Below the pieces are notes generated by a model. It searched no databases. It was not told the DNA's origin and saw only the letters and a list, made by a program, of their open reading frames with translations. The translations under genes and the position numbers were made by a program. This document shows, piece after piece, positions 10,772 to 20,132 of a stretch of 64,000 nucleotides of DNA; the first letter of the stretch is position 1, and each line of letters begins with the position of its first letter. Source of the stretch: Corallochytrium limacisporum (taxonomy: Eukaryota; Opisthokonta); contig PDIP01000053.1 of assembly GCA_002811645.1 (NCBI GenBank), positions 2,478 through 66,477 of the forward strand, read 5' to 3'.

Positions 10772-11265
10772 TTCTCCATGGAGAAGGGGAGGAAAAACAC
10801 ACACAAACTAAAATTTCACACACAATGAAAAATGGAGAATAGAAAAGGTCTGCAAAACGTTGGGTGGGAACAGGAGCAAGTTTTGGCCCTCCTGGTCCCC
10901 CTCTCGTAATGTATGAACTTTATATTGGAGAAGCTCAGGTGGCCGCTCCGATACTGAAAATACCGGCCTTCTCTTTTGTACTCAATATTCGGTACTGAAG
11001 AAATGTAGCGACCTAGCCCATTGGCGAGTACGTACAGTGCCTTTACCAGGGCTGACTCTTAGGTTACCCACTACTTGCTGCATAGTTTCCGCTGTGGCTA
11101 CCTTCTGGCACTCAAGAATTTGCATAGGAATATGTGCCATAGGATTTGACATTGTACAGAGCTATTTAGTTCCAACAACCCTCTACCACCTGGTCGGTGT
11201 TACACTCCGATCTTTAGGTTCTTGATCTACGGGATTGAACTGAAATCTGCACAAATTTAGTCACC

Positions 11266-11673
11266 ATGAAGACCCACGTCGACGTCGCCCTTTCTCGCCG
11301 CAAGCAGCGCAAGGCTCACTTCTCTGCTCCCTCTCACCTGCGCCGTGTCCGCATGAGCGCTCATCTGAGCAAGGAGCTGCGCGAGAAGCACGGTTTCCGC
11401 TCTCTGCCCATCAAGAAGGACGACGAGGTTCAGGTCTGCCGCGGTACCTTCAAGGGCACCTCCGGCCGCGTCACCAACGTCTACCGTAAGAAGTACATCA
11501 TCCACATCGAGCGGGTCACCAAGGAGAAGGTCAACGGCGCTTCTGCCCCCATTGGTATCCAGCCCTCCAACGTGGAGATCACCAAGCTGAAAATGGACAA
11601 CAGCCGCAAGGCCATCATTGAGCGCAAGGGTAAGAGCAGCGACAAGAAGGGTTCCGATGCCATGCAGGCCTAA
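11266..11673 (+). CDS. RPL26: 60S ribosomal protein L26 (uL24)
   Basis: 135 aa component of the large ribosomal subunit. The conserved blocks [23 protein letters not shown]-like [13 protein letters not shown] and the KOW-type [20 protein letters not shown] are all present, followed by [13 protein letters not shown] and the basic tail. Slightly shorter than human L26 (145 aa) at the C-terminus. The start ATG lies in a strong context (AGTCACC before ATG). Codon choice is strongly biased to C- or G-ending codons (CGC, AAG, CTG, GTC), unlike RFWD3 or TRPC4AP in the same window, as expected for a highly expressed gene. No intron interrupts it. Confidence 0.97.
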   Translation: MKTHVDVALSRRKQRKAHFSAPSHLRRVRMSAHLSKELREKHGFRSLPIKKDDEVQVCRGTFKGTSGRVTNVYRKKYIIHIERVTKEKVNGASAPIGIQPSNVEITKLKMDNSRKAIIERKGKSSDKKGSDAMQA

Positions 11674-12182
11674 GTTGGGAAATGTATCAAAATCATATCT
11701 CATGAGCGGGACTTACTGATTCTGCGATTCAACGCTTTAAAGTGAAGGAGTAACCTCTCTTGCTTTGCACGTAGTTTCTGTTACATATTTGCATTTCATT
11801 CTGTGTGCCCATGGGCAATGGCATAGCATGTGCCATCCACAGCACACAATCTTAACACGACATCTTTTACATATAAAGTATAGTTACAGCATAATTATTT
11901 TATCCATCATGTTGGCCCTCCGTCTCTGTTGATGCTAAGTTTAACCCTTTGTGGAATTGATCAATTCTGCTCCTCCCTGGAACCTCAGGAGCGAGTGGAC
12001 TACCTAACCTACTGAGGGAGGGGGTCGCGGGTCTCCCAACACCCAACCTAAACCCGCTACGGACCGATTCCGGGAACGACGACAAATGCGGGATAGTACG
12101 TATTTGAATACCTCTTCCGTTGTAGTCCCTGCCATAGGCTCTGGAATCTATCCCACTGTTTCTTAAAGAAACTACGCTCCAT
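11674..12182. other. intergenic RPL26-EFM4
   Basis: 509 bp between tandem genes, holding the RPL26 3' UTR and the EFM4 promoter. No G/C homopolymer tract and no RNA gene seen. Confidence 0.5.
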
Positions 12183-12872
12183 ATGACGGAAGACAACACG
12201 ACACAGAAACCTGAAGCACTTCCTCCGTCCAAACTGGGCACACAGGAGTACTGGGAGTCAGTGTACCAACGGGAAGTCACTAACTTCCAGCAAAATGGCG
12301 ATGAAGGCGAAGTTTGGTTCGGCGAAGAAGCTGTGCAGGCTATACTAAATTGGGTTCTCGACCAGGAACTGGAGCCCAAGACAAAAACCCTCGATCTTGG
12401 CTGCGGAAATGGCCATGTGCTCCTGGAGCTGGCGCAGGAGGCGGATTTTGTTGACCTCATGGGAATCGACTACTCAGAATCATCGATAAAGCTTGCTAAA
12501 GCTGCGGCATCGGCTAGGGGCGAAAGTTGTCAGAAAATTGTCTATAGGGTATTTGATGTCATGAACTCAGATGCAAAGGATCTCCAGGAAGGACCATTCG
12601 ATTTGGTCGTCGATAAGGGGACATTTGACGCGATCTCTCTGAGCCCGGACCAGAAGAAACCGGGGGACCACTACGGCAAGTTCGTGGCCGAATGCCTGGC
12701 CGAGCACGACCGTGCCTATTTTGTGATTGTGAGCTGCAATTGGACCAGTGAAGAACTACAGAATCACTTTGAACATGCCCTTGACTTCGTACTGGATGTG
12801 CCCCAACGGAGTTTTGAATTCGGCGGGCACAAAGGCCAGACCGTGTCGATGGCAATCTTCAGGAAGACGTAG
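12183..12872 (+). CDS. EEF1AKMT2: eEF1A lysine methyltransferase (EFM4 / METTL10 family)
   Basis: 229 aa seven-beta-strand SAM-dependent methyltransferase. The N-terminal block KLGTQEYWESVYQREVTNF followed by NGDEGEVWFGE (38-48) is diagnostic of the Efm4/METTL10 subfamily. SAM motif I is LDLGCGNG (70-77), the acidic motif II is MGIDYSESSI, and DVMNSD and DLVVDKGTFDAISL follow as motif post-I/II and the DKGT family motif. In yeast and human this enzyme methylates a lysine of translation elongation factor 1A in the cytosol. It lies head-to-tail behind RPL26 and converges on tropomyosin, so both flanking genes are translation- or cytoskeleton-related, probably by chance. Confidence 0.93.
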   Translation: MTEDNTTQKPEALPPSKLGTQEYWESVYQREVTNFQQNGDEGEVWFGEEAVQAILNWVLDQELEPKTKTLDLGCGNGHVLLELAQEADFVDLMGIDYSESSIKLAKAAASARGESCQKIVYRVFDVMNSDAKDLQEGPFDLVVDKGTFDAISLSPDQKKPGDHYGKFVAECLAEHDRAYFVIVSCNWTSEELQNHFEHALDFVLDVPQRSFEFGGHKGQTVSMAIFRKT

Positions 12873-13002
12873 AGTGATCCGGGAACAGTGGTCACGTTTT
12901 ATTCAATTAGCATATAGACATTAATAGACAGACGTATAGGCATATAGATAGGGTACCCTTCTTCCTTGTAGTTTATATACATGCAAAGACCTATCTCGGG
13001 AA

Positions 13003-13008
13003 TTTATT
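13003..13008 (-). terminator. candidate poly(A) signal of tropomyosin
   Basis: AATAAA on the minus strand, 44 nt past the tropomyosin stop codon. It sits next to a plus-strand AATAAA, so the two convergent transcripts probably overlap at their 3' ends. Confidence 0.4.
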
Positions 13009-13012
13009 GATA

Positions 13013-13018
13013 AATAAA
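13013..13018 (+). terminator. candidate poly(A) signal of EFM4
   Basis: AATAAA on the plus strand about 140 nt past the EFM4 stop, within TAAATAAATG. Confidence 0.35.
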
Positions 13019-13051
13019 TGTGGCATCTGTGATGGAACCCATACACTCCAC

Positions 13052-13774
13052 TTACAGGTCGGCAAGAGAGCCCAGGGTCTCGTCCAGCTCGCGCTTGACC
13101 TTCTCGTACTCAGCCTTCTGGTTGGCCATCTGGTCCTGCAGTTTCTCCATCTGGCGCTCCATCTCTGCATTCTTGCGTTCGGTAGTTTCGTACTTAGTCT
13201 CAGCCTCACGCAGCTTCTCCTTGGTTTCCCGGAGCTCGGAGAGGTACTGATCCGCCTTAGGGTCGTCGCTGCTAACGTTCATGTGCTGCACCTCGGAGGA
13301 GAGCTCAGAGACTTGGTCCTCCATCTTCTTGGCCTTGGCCGTGGCATCAGCAGCCTTGTCCTCTGCCTTTTCTAATTCGGACTCCAAGAGCGTGATCTTG
13401 CGGTTAGCCTCCTGCAGCTTCTGCTCGGCTTCCTGAGCCTCCTTGATGGCAGAGCTGGCACGGCTAGCAGCAGAGTCAGCTTTGTCGGTGTCACCGGCCG
13501 CTGAGTTCTCCAGCGACTTGATGCGCAGCTCCAGTTCTGTGTTCGCCTTCTCCAGCTGGTCAGCCTTGACCTTAAACTCAGCAGCCCGGGTCTCAGCCTT
13601 CTCGGCAGTGTCCTCGAGGAGCGTCACCTTGCGGTTCGCAGCGTCGGCATCGCGTTGGGCCTGCTCAGCTGCGGACTGGGCGTCGGAGAGCTTGGCCTCA
13701 GCTGCGGCCTGGGCGTCCTCCGCCTTCTCCTTCTCGTCCTTCAGCTGTTCGAGCTTTGCTTTAATGCGCTCCAT
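13052..13774 (-). CDS. tropomyosin
   Basis: 240 aa, coiled-coil from end to end with no globular domain. Heptad-type spacing and alanine clusters run throughout. Tropomyosin signatures are visible: RKVTLLEDTAEKAETRAAE (48-66) and a second copy RKITLLESELEKAEDKAAD (about 124-142), matching the LLE.ELERAEERA motif of animal tropomyosins. The C-terminus YEKVKRELDETLGSLADL aligns with the classical ELD.TL..LT.I end. The length is close to the low-molecular-weight animal isoforms (about 247 aa) and longer than yeast Tpm1/Tpm2 (199 and 161). It should polymerise along F-actin and regulate myosin and formin access. Codon use is strongly GC-ending, suggesting high expression. No intron, whereas animal genes are split into many exons. 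Confidence 0.9.
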   Translation of the reverse strand: MERIKAKLEQLKDEKEKAEDAQAAAEAKLSDAQSAAEQAQRDADAANRKVTLLEDTAEKAETRAAEFKVKADQLEKANTELELRIKSLENSAAGDTDKADSAASRASSAIKEAQEAEQKLQEANRKITLLESELEKAEDKAADATAKAKKMEDQVSELSSEVQHMNVSSDDPKADQYLSELRETKEKLREAETKYETTERKNAEMERQMEKLQDQMANQKAEYEKVKRELDETLGSLADL

Positions 13775-15508
13775 GATTCCTTTGTTATGGGATTTGACTT
13801 AACCACGCTCGTCAACAAACAGATACTTTCTATCCGCTCAGGCCATGATATCACTATATGTGAGGCTGCCAGATCTCAAATAGGACACGATGATGTCAAA
13901 GGCTATCCCACGAGGAACAGGACGACGGCAAACAGAACACAAATGGCCATCATAGAAGCACTGCGATGTTTCCGTCTGTGCACAAAGTCACAAACAGGAG
14001 CAACCCGTTCCGTGCTCATCCCGACACAGGTACAGAGGTATTCTGTCCCATCCATTGCTGCCTGTGGCTCCAGCTTTGCTTGCGGCGCAACAACATAGGG
14101 ATGGACATGCGATTCACGAAGTTGCGACACAAATCAAACAATAAACAGAGGAACAACGAGTGAGAACTTTCGTCGCCTTCAATCCTTCTTGCTCGTGCTG
14201 TGGACCTGTCACATCCAGCACACACGCTCTCGCTCTTGCCAAACGGCGTCAAAGATCCACGGCCGCAGCAACCCAGACTATTGCGGCGGTGCCTGGGAGA
14301 GAGAGTGGGACGGAGAGAACGGAGCACCAGCGATCCCAACGATTATCCGACCAATCACTGACCGGACCCTCCCTGAAAAGGTAAGAAATTTCTGCAGGCA
14401 GGGGAAGCGGAGAGAGAGAGGGGGAGGGGAGGTTGTGGCTCCGTGTCTCTCTCTCTTTTTTTTTTCTCCTTTCTTCCTTTCTTTTTTTTTTTTGAGCTGA
14501 GAGAATAAGAATTAGGTAGAGACCACGACCGTGCCCATCACCCACAACGCGGAGGGAGGTGGAGGGGGGGGGGCCGGAGGGACGAAGGCTGTACACTATG
14601 TTTTTACTCACCTGACCCAACAAGAAAAATAAAAAGGGAAAACAGGTCCCACCGTGCCAGTTTTCCACCAAAGAAAAGGAAAACTGTGAAAAATCTCTGC
14701 GCTACAAAATCTTTGTGTCTCGTGGAACAGAAAAAAAATAATGGAGAGTGGAGTACAGTGTGCCAAACAAAAGAAAAAAATCAACACCAAAATATAGTAT
14801 AACAGGAGGCAATGAAAAAGCAATATTAGGGGACCACTACCCAATACCCACGCAACCGCGCAGGATTTCCATCGTTTGATCCGGAGAGAGCCCAAAATTC
14901 AAAAAGTCCGTGGTGTGTCACAAAAAGGGGAAGGGGCGAGGGAGATGGAGTTCGGGATCGCCAAAGAATACAAACCCAAGACAAAGAGACCCTTAAAGTT
15001 TTTTAAAAAAAAAAGGAAGAGAAAAGGAAACAGAAAAAGAGAAAACTAAAACACACTGCCTAGAACTTCAACCTTACATCATCCGCGGGGGAGGGAAATT
15101 GAACCCGTAAGGACGTGGGTCCGGCGAGCCATTGGTTCACTATGGCAAGGGCGTACTTTGTCCACGGGTCCGGATCGATTTGGGAGAAACGTGATTCTTG
15201 GGTCAGTGCCCAGTGCGGCAGGAAAGGACAGCTGTGGCTGTTGCGTGGGGATGGCATGAATCAAATAGTTATATAGATATCCCTGCGTATACATCTGATA
15301 TCAAGTACATATATTTACTATTTCAGTAGAGAAAATTAGGACATAATATGTCCTGAGGAGGTATCGTCATTGCCAGGTTAGTCCTTCGATTGCGGCCCCT
15401 TGAGCGTGTTTTCAACGTTTCTTTGGGTCCAATTGGCAATGCTTCGAGAATATTGGATTATGATTGGACAAAATTGAACCATTCAGAGAGCGGAATGGAG
15501 GAAAGGGG

Positions 15509-15527
15509 GGGCCAGTGGGTTTTTGGG
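15509..15527 (+). repeat. gap-flanking direct repeat, left copy
   Basis: GGGCCAGTGGGTTTTTGGG directly before the gap; identical to the 19 bp at 15732-15750 directly after it. Confidence 0.9.
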
Positions 15528-15731
15528 NNNNNNNNNNNNNNNNNNNNNNNNNNNNNNNNNNNNNNNNNNNNNNNNNNNNNNNNNNNNNNNNNNNNNNNNN
15601 NNNNNNNNNNNNNNNNNNNNNNNNNNNNNNNNNNNNNNNNNNNNNNNNNNNNNNNNNNNNNNNNNNNNNNNNNNNNNNNNNNNNNNNNNNNNNNNNNNNN
15701 NNNNNNNNNNNNNNNNNNNNNNNNNNNNNNN
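15528..15731. other. assembly gap (204 Ns)
   Basis: Run of N. Both edges carry the same 19-bp sequence, so the gap may be a failed overlap join and not missing sequence, or it may sit inside a tandem repeat. Confidence 0.95.
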
Positions 15732-15750
15732 GGGCCAGTGGGTTTTTGGG
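15732..15750 (+). repeat. gap-flanking direct repeat, right copy
   Basis: Identical to 15509-15527; followed by a G11-A-G9 stretch. Confidence 0.9.
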
Positions 15751-16064
15751 AGGGGGGGGGGGAGGGGGGGGGACCGAACGTTTCAAACTTTCAGCGCCAC
15801 TGGTACCAGGCCACCGGTAGTGAACTGGGCCATTCTCCTCCGAATCCTCGGAACCCTTGGGACTGCGTTGGTAGTGTGTAAACTTGCATCGTCACATGTC
15901 TAACAAGCGGCACGGAGACAATGCTTGTTTTTGAGGGGTTCGACCTATGTGGTTCTTAGCAGGTTCTGTCCTGACTGACAATATATATATTCAACAAGGG
16001 GTTTACAAGAACCCTGCACTCTTGCTCACTGCTTCGCGGCCCGCCGCGCTTGGCCGATTCGTCT

Positions 16065-17678
16065 TCATGCACTCCATTGAAGATTTTCATCTGTTGGCGA
16101 GTGCTTGTCCTTGCCTTTATCCCGGTCCTCGATAGACGTCATGTAGCTCTCGTAATAGGATCGGGCAGCACGGCCGAGGTACGGTTCGCAACTTGCGCAC
16201 GGATACTCTTTCTCCCAGACAGGATCATACCATTTGTTCACGGCCAAATTGATACCATCCTGATTTGGGCTGGATTCTATCTCGTGCCAATAGAAGGCAG
16301 GCACGTACAGCACGTCACCGGCCTCGATTTTACATGTAATCATCCGCTCCAGGGCCTTCTCAAACAAAGGGAACCGCCGCGATGCCTCTTCAGATTTTGT
16401 CATATCTGCTGGAGTCATCACCATGGCCGTGTTTTGCGGCAGGATGTCCCGATGGAACATGTATTGCCCAGATTTTGCGTCCCTCGTAAGCCGCACCTTA
16501 GCCTCTCGAACATGGCCTTCGTAGAGCTCTTCATTGTGCCAGGCATCAATAAGGTGTACCAACTTGGTTCCCGTCACCTGGGTCAGCAGATTTTCGTACG
16601 CATCAAAATGCATCTTGCCCACAGTAGGACCGTTTGCAAACCACAGGTTGGTCATCGTTACATTGAAATTCTTGTCCAGCAGGCCGAAGTCCCCGACATC
16701 ATCGAGGAGCTCCGGGAAGGCCTCCTTGAGGCCCGTGTACTCTAGGTAGAAGCTTACCGATGGATCACGGTGATTGAGGAAGTCCGAGACAGATATTCGA
16801 TGGTCAGCAGGTCGGACTATCACAAGGTCATCAACACTTAGCTGCTCCCTGACATAATCCGGAATCTTGAGAGCATCCTCGCCGGCATCGTTCCACATAT
16901 GTAAAGGCTCCGGTCCCTCGAAGATACCATCTGGACTGGCTTTCACCATCATCTCCCGAGATCCCAAGTGTTCAGCAAAGTAATTCTTGGTCCATTTTGA
17001 CATGGCAGTCCACTCTTTGGCTGCTCCCTTGATGATGACTGGACGATATGAGAGGACAAATCTCTCAACAAAGGAGTACCATAGAGCAGATGCGGGATCC
17101 GCTGTCCCTGCAAAGCCATCCAGGGTCAGTACAGGGCAGCCACCATCCAAGCCCACTTCTGCAGCTTTTGCGTCGTTGATTATGCCCATACGTATTGATC
17201 CCCATGATGATATGTGCCCGTCTGGATTGCGATGAATCTGTGTCAACTTGCCAATTTCGTTCAGGAGCTCTGCAGGAGATTCTGCGTCAACAGTTTGCCA
17301 CTCCCTATCCCACTCGATCACCGAGGACAGGCATTTCTTGACCTTTGGTTGTGGCGGCCCGTACAACACAGACACTTGCTCGTCCGCCTCCATCCTGTCA
17401 GTTTGGACCCCGACAGTGCTTCTTCCTGTGTACCTTTCAAGGTGGTCTTTTGGTGTCCCTTCACTCTGCATCAGGTTAGCCATGTCTCCTGTGCTGCCAT
17501 GTAGAATCTGCAACTCCTCGGGATCCGCTCCGTAGACCTCATACAGGTATTCATAGAGGTATTTATCGTCTGTAATGATGATATGCTGAGCATTATCGTT
17601 GGCAGACAGCCCTTTTGTGGATCGCACGAGCTGCGCCAGGCTCAGTCCGCAGACGAGTGCCACAGCTGGCCATTTCAT
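16065..17678 (-). CDS. secretory-pathway JmjC (cupin-type) 2-oxoglutarate oxygenase
   Basis: 537 aa from the chosen ATG. The open frame extends 44 codons upstream to an ATG at 17810, but the internal ATG at 17678 begins a good signal peptide (MKWPAVALVCGLSLAQLV) and has A at -3, so I prefer it. The middle and C-terminal part is a JmjC/cupin_8 domain: WFANGPTVGKMHFDAYENLL gives the iron-binding H357-x-D359, GTKLVHLI supplies the likely 2-oxoglutarate lysine, and VPAFYWHEIESS gives the distal H465. All three metal ligands are therefore intact. With a signal peptide, no membrane segment and no KDEL-like end, it should act in the ER lumen or be secreted. The substrate is unknown; JMJD8 is an ER-luminal relative in animals but I cannot assign orthology. 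Confidence 0.75.
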   Translation of the reverse strand: MKWPAVALVCGLSLAQLVRSTKGLSANDNAQHIIITDDKYLYEYLYEVYGADPEELQILHGSTGDMANLMQSEGTPKDHLERYTGRSTVGVQTDRMEADEQVSVLYGPPQPKVKKCLSSVIEWDREWQTVDAESPAELLNEIGKLTQIHRNPDGHISSWGSIRMGIINDAKAAEVGLDGGCPVLTLDGFAGTADPASALWYSFVERFVLSYRPVIIKGAAKEWTAMSKWTKNYFAEHLGSREMMVKASPDGIFEGPEPLHMWNDAGEDALKIPDYVREQLSVDDLVIVRPADHRISVSDFLNHRDPSVSFYLEYTGLKEAFPELLDDVGDFGLLDKNFNVTMTNLWFANGPTVGKMHFDAYENLLTQVTGTKLVHLIDAWHNEELYEGHVREAKVRLTRDAKSGQYMFHRDILPQNTAMVMTPADMTKSEEASRRFPLFEKALERMITCKIEAGDVLYVPAFYWHEIESSPNQDGINLAVNKWYDPVWEKEYPCASCEPYLGRAARSYYESYMTSIEDRDKGKDKHSPTDENLQWSA

Positions 17679-18039
17679 TGTGTTCGCAATCGATCCGCGG
17701 ACTAAGCTTGAACAAACAAATGACAATGTCACATACCGGCAGACTTCAGGAAATATCCTCCACAGATTCTTGCATGCGACGGAAGGCATTTGCACCTGAC
17801 TGTCTATCATACCTGTGTGTGCTGTTAAATGTTTGGCTTTTTGGCCCAGACCTCAGTCTATGTGGGGCCTGTGGGGGTTCTTCTGAAGCCGGCTATAGGG
17901 AGGGAGGGAGAATGTGTAAGGGCGGGCAATTCGACTACGGACCGCGCTTAACGCAATTGTGGACACAGTCGTTAGACGATATGTTATTCTACATACTTGT
18001 TTGTAATGTCATGGGATCAATCTGCCTGTCAACGGTCCC
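17679..18039. other. intergenic JmjC-adenosine kinase
   Basis: 361 bp between tandem minus-strand genes; includes the optional 44-codon upstream extension of the JmjC frame (to 17810). Nothing else seen. Confidence 0.5.
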
Positions 18040-19071
18040 TTACGCCTCATAGTCACACGTATCGGGGAAAGTGCAGCCAGAACGCTGGATAATGACGCGG
18101 GCGGCCCAGTGGCCGGCCTCGACACAGTCCTTCATATCCTTGCCTTCGGCGAGCTTGGCCAGGAAACCACCGACAAAGGCATCGCCAGCACCATTGGTGT
18201 CGACCAGTTGGCTCTTCTCGAGGACTTGGACGGGGTACTCAGTGGCGTTACCATCTCCATCAACGACGACGGTAGCCTGGGATCCCTGAGTGAACACAAC
18301 GATGCGCTTGCGGTCCTTGTTAACCTTGTCCATAGCCTGCACCTTCTTTGCGATCTCAGTGACGTCATCTCCCAGGCCATGCACCTTACCGAAAGTAGCA
18401 GCCTCAGTCTCGTTACCGAAGACGATATCCATGTAGGGGAAGATCTCCATCATGGGGTCCTTGAAGAACTCAATCAGGAAGGGAGCGCTCAGGTTCATGG
18501 TGAACAGCTTGTTTGCCTCAGCAGCATGCTTGGCAACTTCCATAGCAGCAGGGGCACACGCAGTCAGGAAAAAGGAGGACACGTAGAAAATCTTAGCGCC
18601 TTGTACGTGCTTCCAGATATCGCTGCTCACGAGGTGGTCCTTCTTGTACTCGTTGGCAGCAGCCAGGTTGGCAACCAGAGAGCGGTTCTCGCCGGTGATC
18701 AGGACACCACAAGTACCGGTCTCGGTTTTCTCGTCCTCGAGGTACAGGTCCTGGACACCGTCGGCCTCGAGCTTTGCCTTCATCTCGGCACCGAACTTGT
18801 CCTTGCCGATACATCCAACGAAACATGTCTGGTTTGGCTTCTTGAGCATCCACTGTGCCACACGGATGGCGTTCTGGGTGGCACCACCGGGGATATACTG
18901 GACATTGTACTTTTCGGCCATCTCGGTGTACATGGGCTTGTGCTTGTCCTCGGCGAGGATGGCGTTGTTGGCCTCAAGGTCGTACTTCTTGAGGTACTCC
19001 TCGTCAACCTCAGCGCTCACATCGAGCAGGGGGTTACCCATACCAAAGAGAAGAAACTGATCGGCGGTCAT
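18040..19071 (-). CDS. ADK: adenosine kinase
   Basis: 343 aa PfkB-family sugar kinase that converts adenosine and ATP to AMP and ADP in purine salvage. I start it at the ATG at 19071 (MTADQFLLFGMGNPLLDVSA), which matches adenosine kinase N-termini; the frame stays open upstream only by using TTG at 19161. PfkB signature 1 is in YIPGGATQNAIRVAQWML with the adenosine-binding glycines. Signature 2 is DTNGAGDAFVGGFL (291-304) with catalytic D297 preceded by the anion-hole GAG. The C-terminus GCTFPDTCDYEA is typical. Length equals the human short isoform within a few residues. Codon use is GC-ending, suggesting high expression. A long antisense frame over the same bases is a shadow. Confidence 0.96.
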   Translation of the reverse strand: MTADQFLLFGMGNPLLDVSAEVDEEYLKKYDLEANNAILAEDKHKPMYTEMAEKYNVQYIPGGATQNAIRVAQWMLKKPNQTCFVGCIGKDKFGAEMKAKLEADGVQDLYLEDEKTETGTCGVLITGENRSLVANLAAANEYKKDHLVSSDIWKHVQGAKIFYVSSFFLTACAPAAMEVAKHAAEANKLFTMNLSAPFLIEFFKDPMMEIFPYMDIVFGNETEAATFGKVHGLGDDVTEIAKKVQAMDKVNKDRKRIVVFTQGSQATVVVDGDGNATEYPVQVLEKSQLVDTNGAGDAFVGGFLAKLAEGKDMKDCVEAGHWAARVIIQRSGCTFPDTCDYEA

Positions 19072-20132
19072 GGTTGTAGTGGGAAGGATTTCGCTGGAGC
19101 TAACACCGAGCGCTATACAGAAAAGAAGTCTATGCTTAGTGCAGAAACTCGTTTCACACAAGGTATGCGGGCGCTCACAAGTAGCCGTGCGCAGAGATCA
19201 GAACTTCTGCGACTCCTTGCTGCAAGCGAAAACTTCCTGAAGAATGCCGGTCGTATTTGTTTCTGACTGGTACAGACTGGGGAAGTATATATCCCACATA
19301 TGATCCCCCCGGGTAGAGTGTTGAAACTTTCACGAGAGCAGGTTTGTTCACTGTGTACCCGGGGTATTGGTGCTATGTTTCCTCACTCCGTTGAAAGGCT
19401 CCACTTCTACAAAGACTCGTTCCCCCAAAGATAACACCGAAACTCAGTTGATGTGATCGCCAAACACTTTTTTCTGTGCCAGTGACGCCGTGGTGAAACG
19501 ACTTCTCCGCGATGAGCCGTGCTGAGGTCCCCACCGTAGATCCCACGCGACCAAAGCGCGGGCCCACACTTTGGCTGAAAGGGATGGACCTACGTAAAAT
19601 TCAGCAGCTCCGGGGCCCACACACCATAGTCTGGGTATGAGCGCCTTATGTTTTGCCCCATCTCACACGGAAAATAAAACGCCCTTCAGTTTTCATTACC
19701 AGCTACAGTAACTAGATTAACCTACCTTAATCGGCAGTGGTCGGGCTGGTTTGATATACGGTCAGTCGAATAGCAATGTTTCACTGTGCGGCGAAACTGT
19801 AAAGCACCTACCTACCTTTAGCGCCGGCCGCCCCAACCCTCTCTAATCAGCCGATGGGCGGTATCAGCTTTCTACCCGCATTCGGGCATCGCTGATGGCT
19901 GGCGCGGGTGCGGCGACGTTGAGGAGGCGGGTCAGATGCGCACAACACAGGGATAGTTCGATACCGATAGCCTTAGTGCTCCTTCAAGAATAGACGTCGT
20001 CAGCTATTTATGATTTGTACAGAAGTGAGGTTTTTCTATGATGGCGTGTTTAACCGTGTTTTGTGACAAAAGGACACTAAGAAAGTCTTGGTATTGGTTT
20101 AGAGTCTGGATTGGCCGTGGCACTGGATCACC
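19072..20132. promoter_or_regulatory. divergent promoter interval ADK / VAMP7-like
   Basis: About 1.06 kb between divergent genes. A C6G3 element lies at 19305-19313. A GATATATAC sequence on the minus strand near 19283-19293 could be a TATA-like element for adenosine kinase about 210 bp upstream of its ATG. No gene or RNA seen. Confidence 0.4.

Larger units (their letters stand above)
8580..11265. other. 2.7 kb intergenic region with repeated C-run/G-run palindromes
   Basis: No gene is supported. The interval contains homopolymer palindromes: C8G5 at 8969-8981, C10G3 at 9447-9459, C6G16 at 9928-9949, C11G7 at 10606-10623 and C5G11 at 10756-10771, plus a 10-G run at 9573-9582. There is also a CT microsatellite (about 9081-9102), a 15-A run near 9181-9196 and a TTCAGTACTGAA palindrome at 9534-9545. 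Open frames such as 10290-10640 (116 codons) have no recognisable content and run straight into a C-run/G-run. Confidence 0.6.
13775..16064. other. low-complexity intergenic region with assembly gap
   Basis: 2.3 kb holding the tropomyosin promoter and the 3' flank of the JmjC gene. It contains T-runs (14457-14494 region), a 10-G run at 14564-14573, A-rich tracts near 15000-15020 and G-runs at 15752-15762 and 15764-15772. Unsequenced bases fill 15528-15731. No coding sequence or RNA gene is supported. Confidence 0.6.

Noticed and set aside
15070-15160. tRNA-like sequence on the minus strand (GGGTTCAATTTCCC next to a GCCAT...ATGGC stem)
   Set aside because: The T-arm does not pair over five bases with a seven-base loop and no acceptor stem closes it.
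15390-15903. frames that run across the N gap at 15528-15731
   Set aside because: Unknown bases are translated as X; there is no real protein evidence.
18109-19266. 385-codon frame on the plus strand antisense to adenosine kinase
   Set aside because: It is the shadow of a strongly GC3-biased gene; the minus strand encodes an intact kinase.
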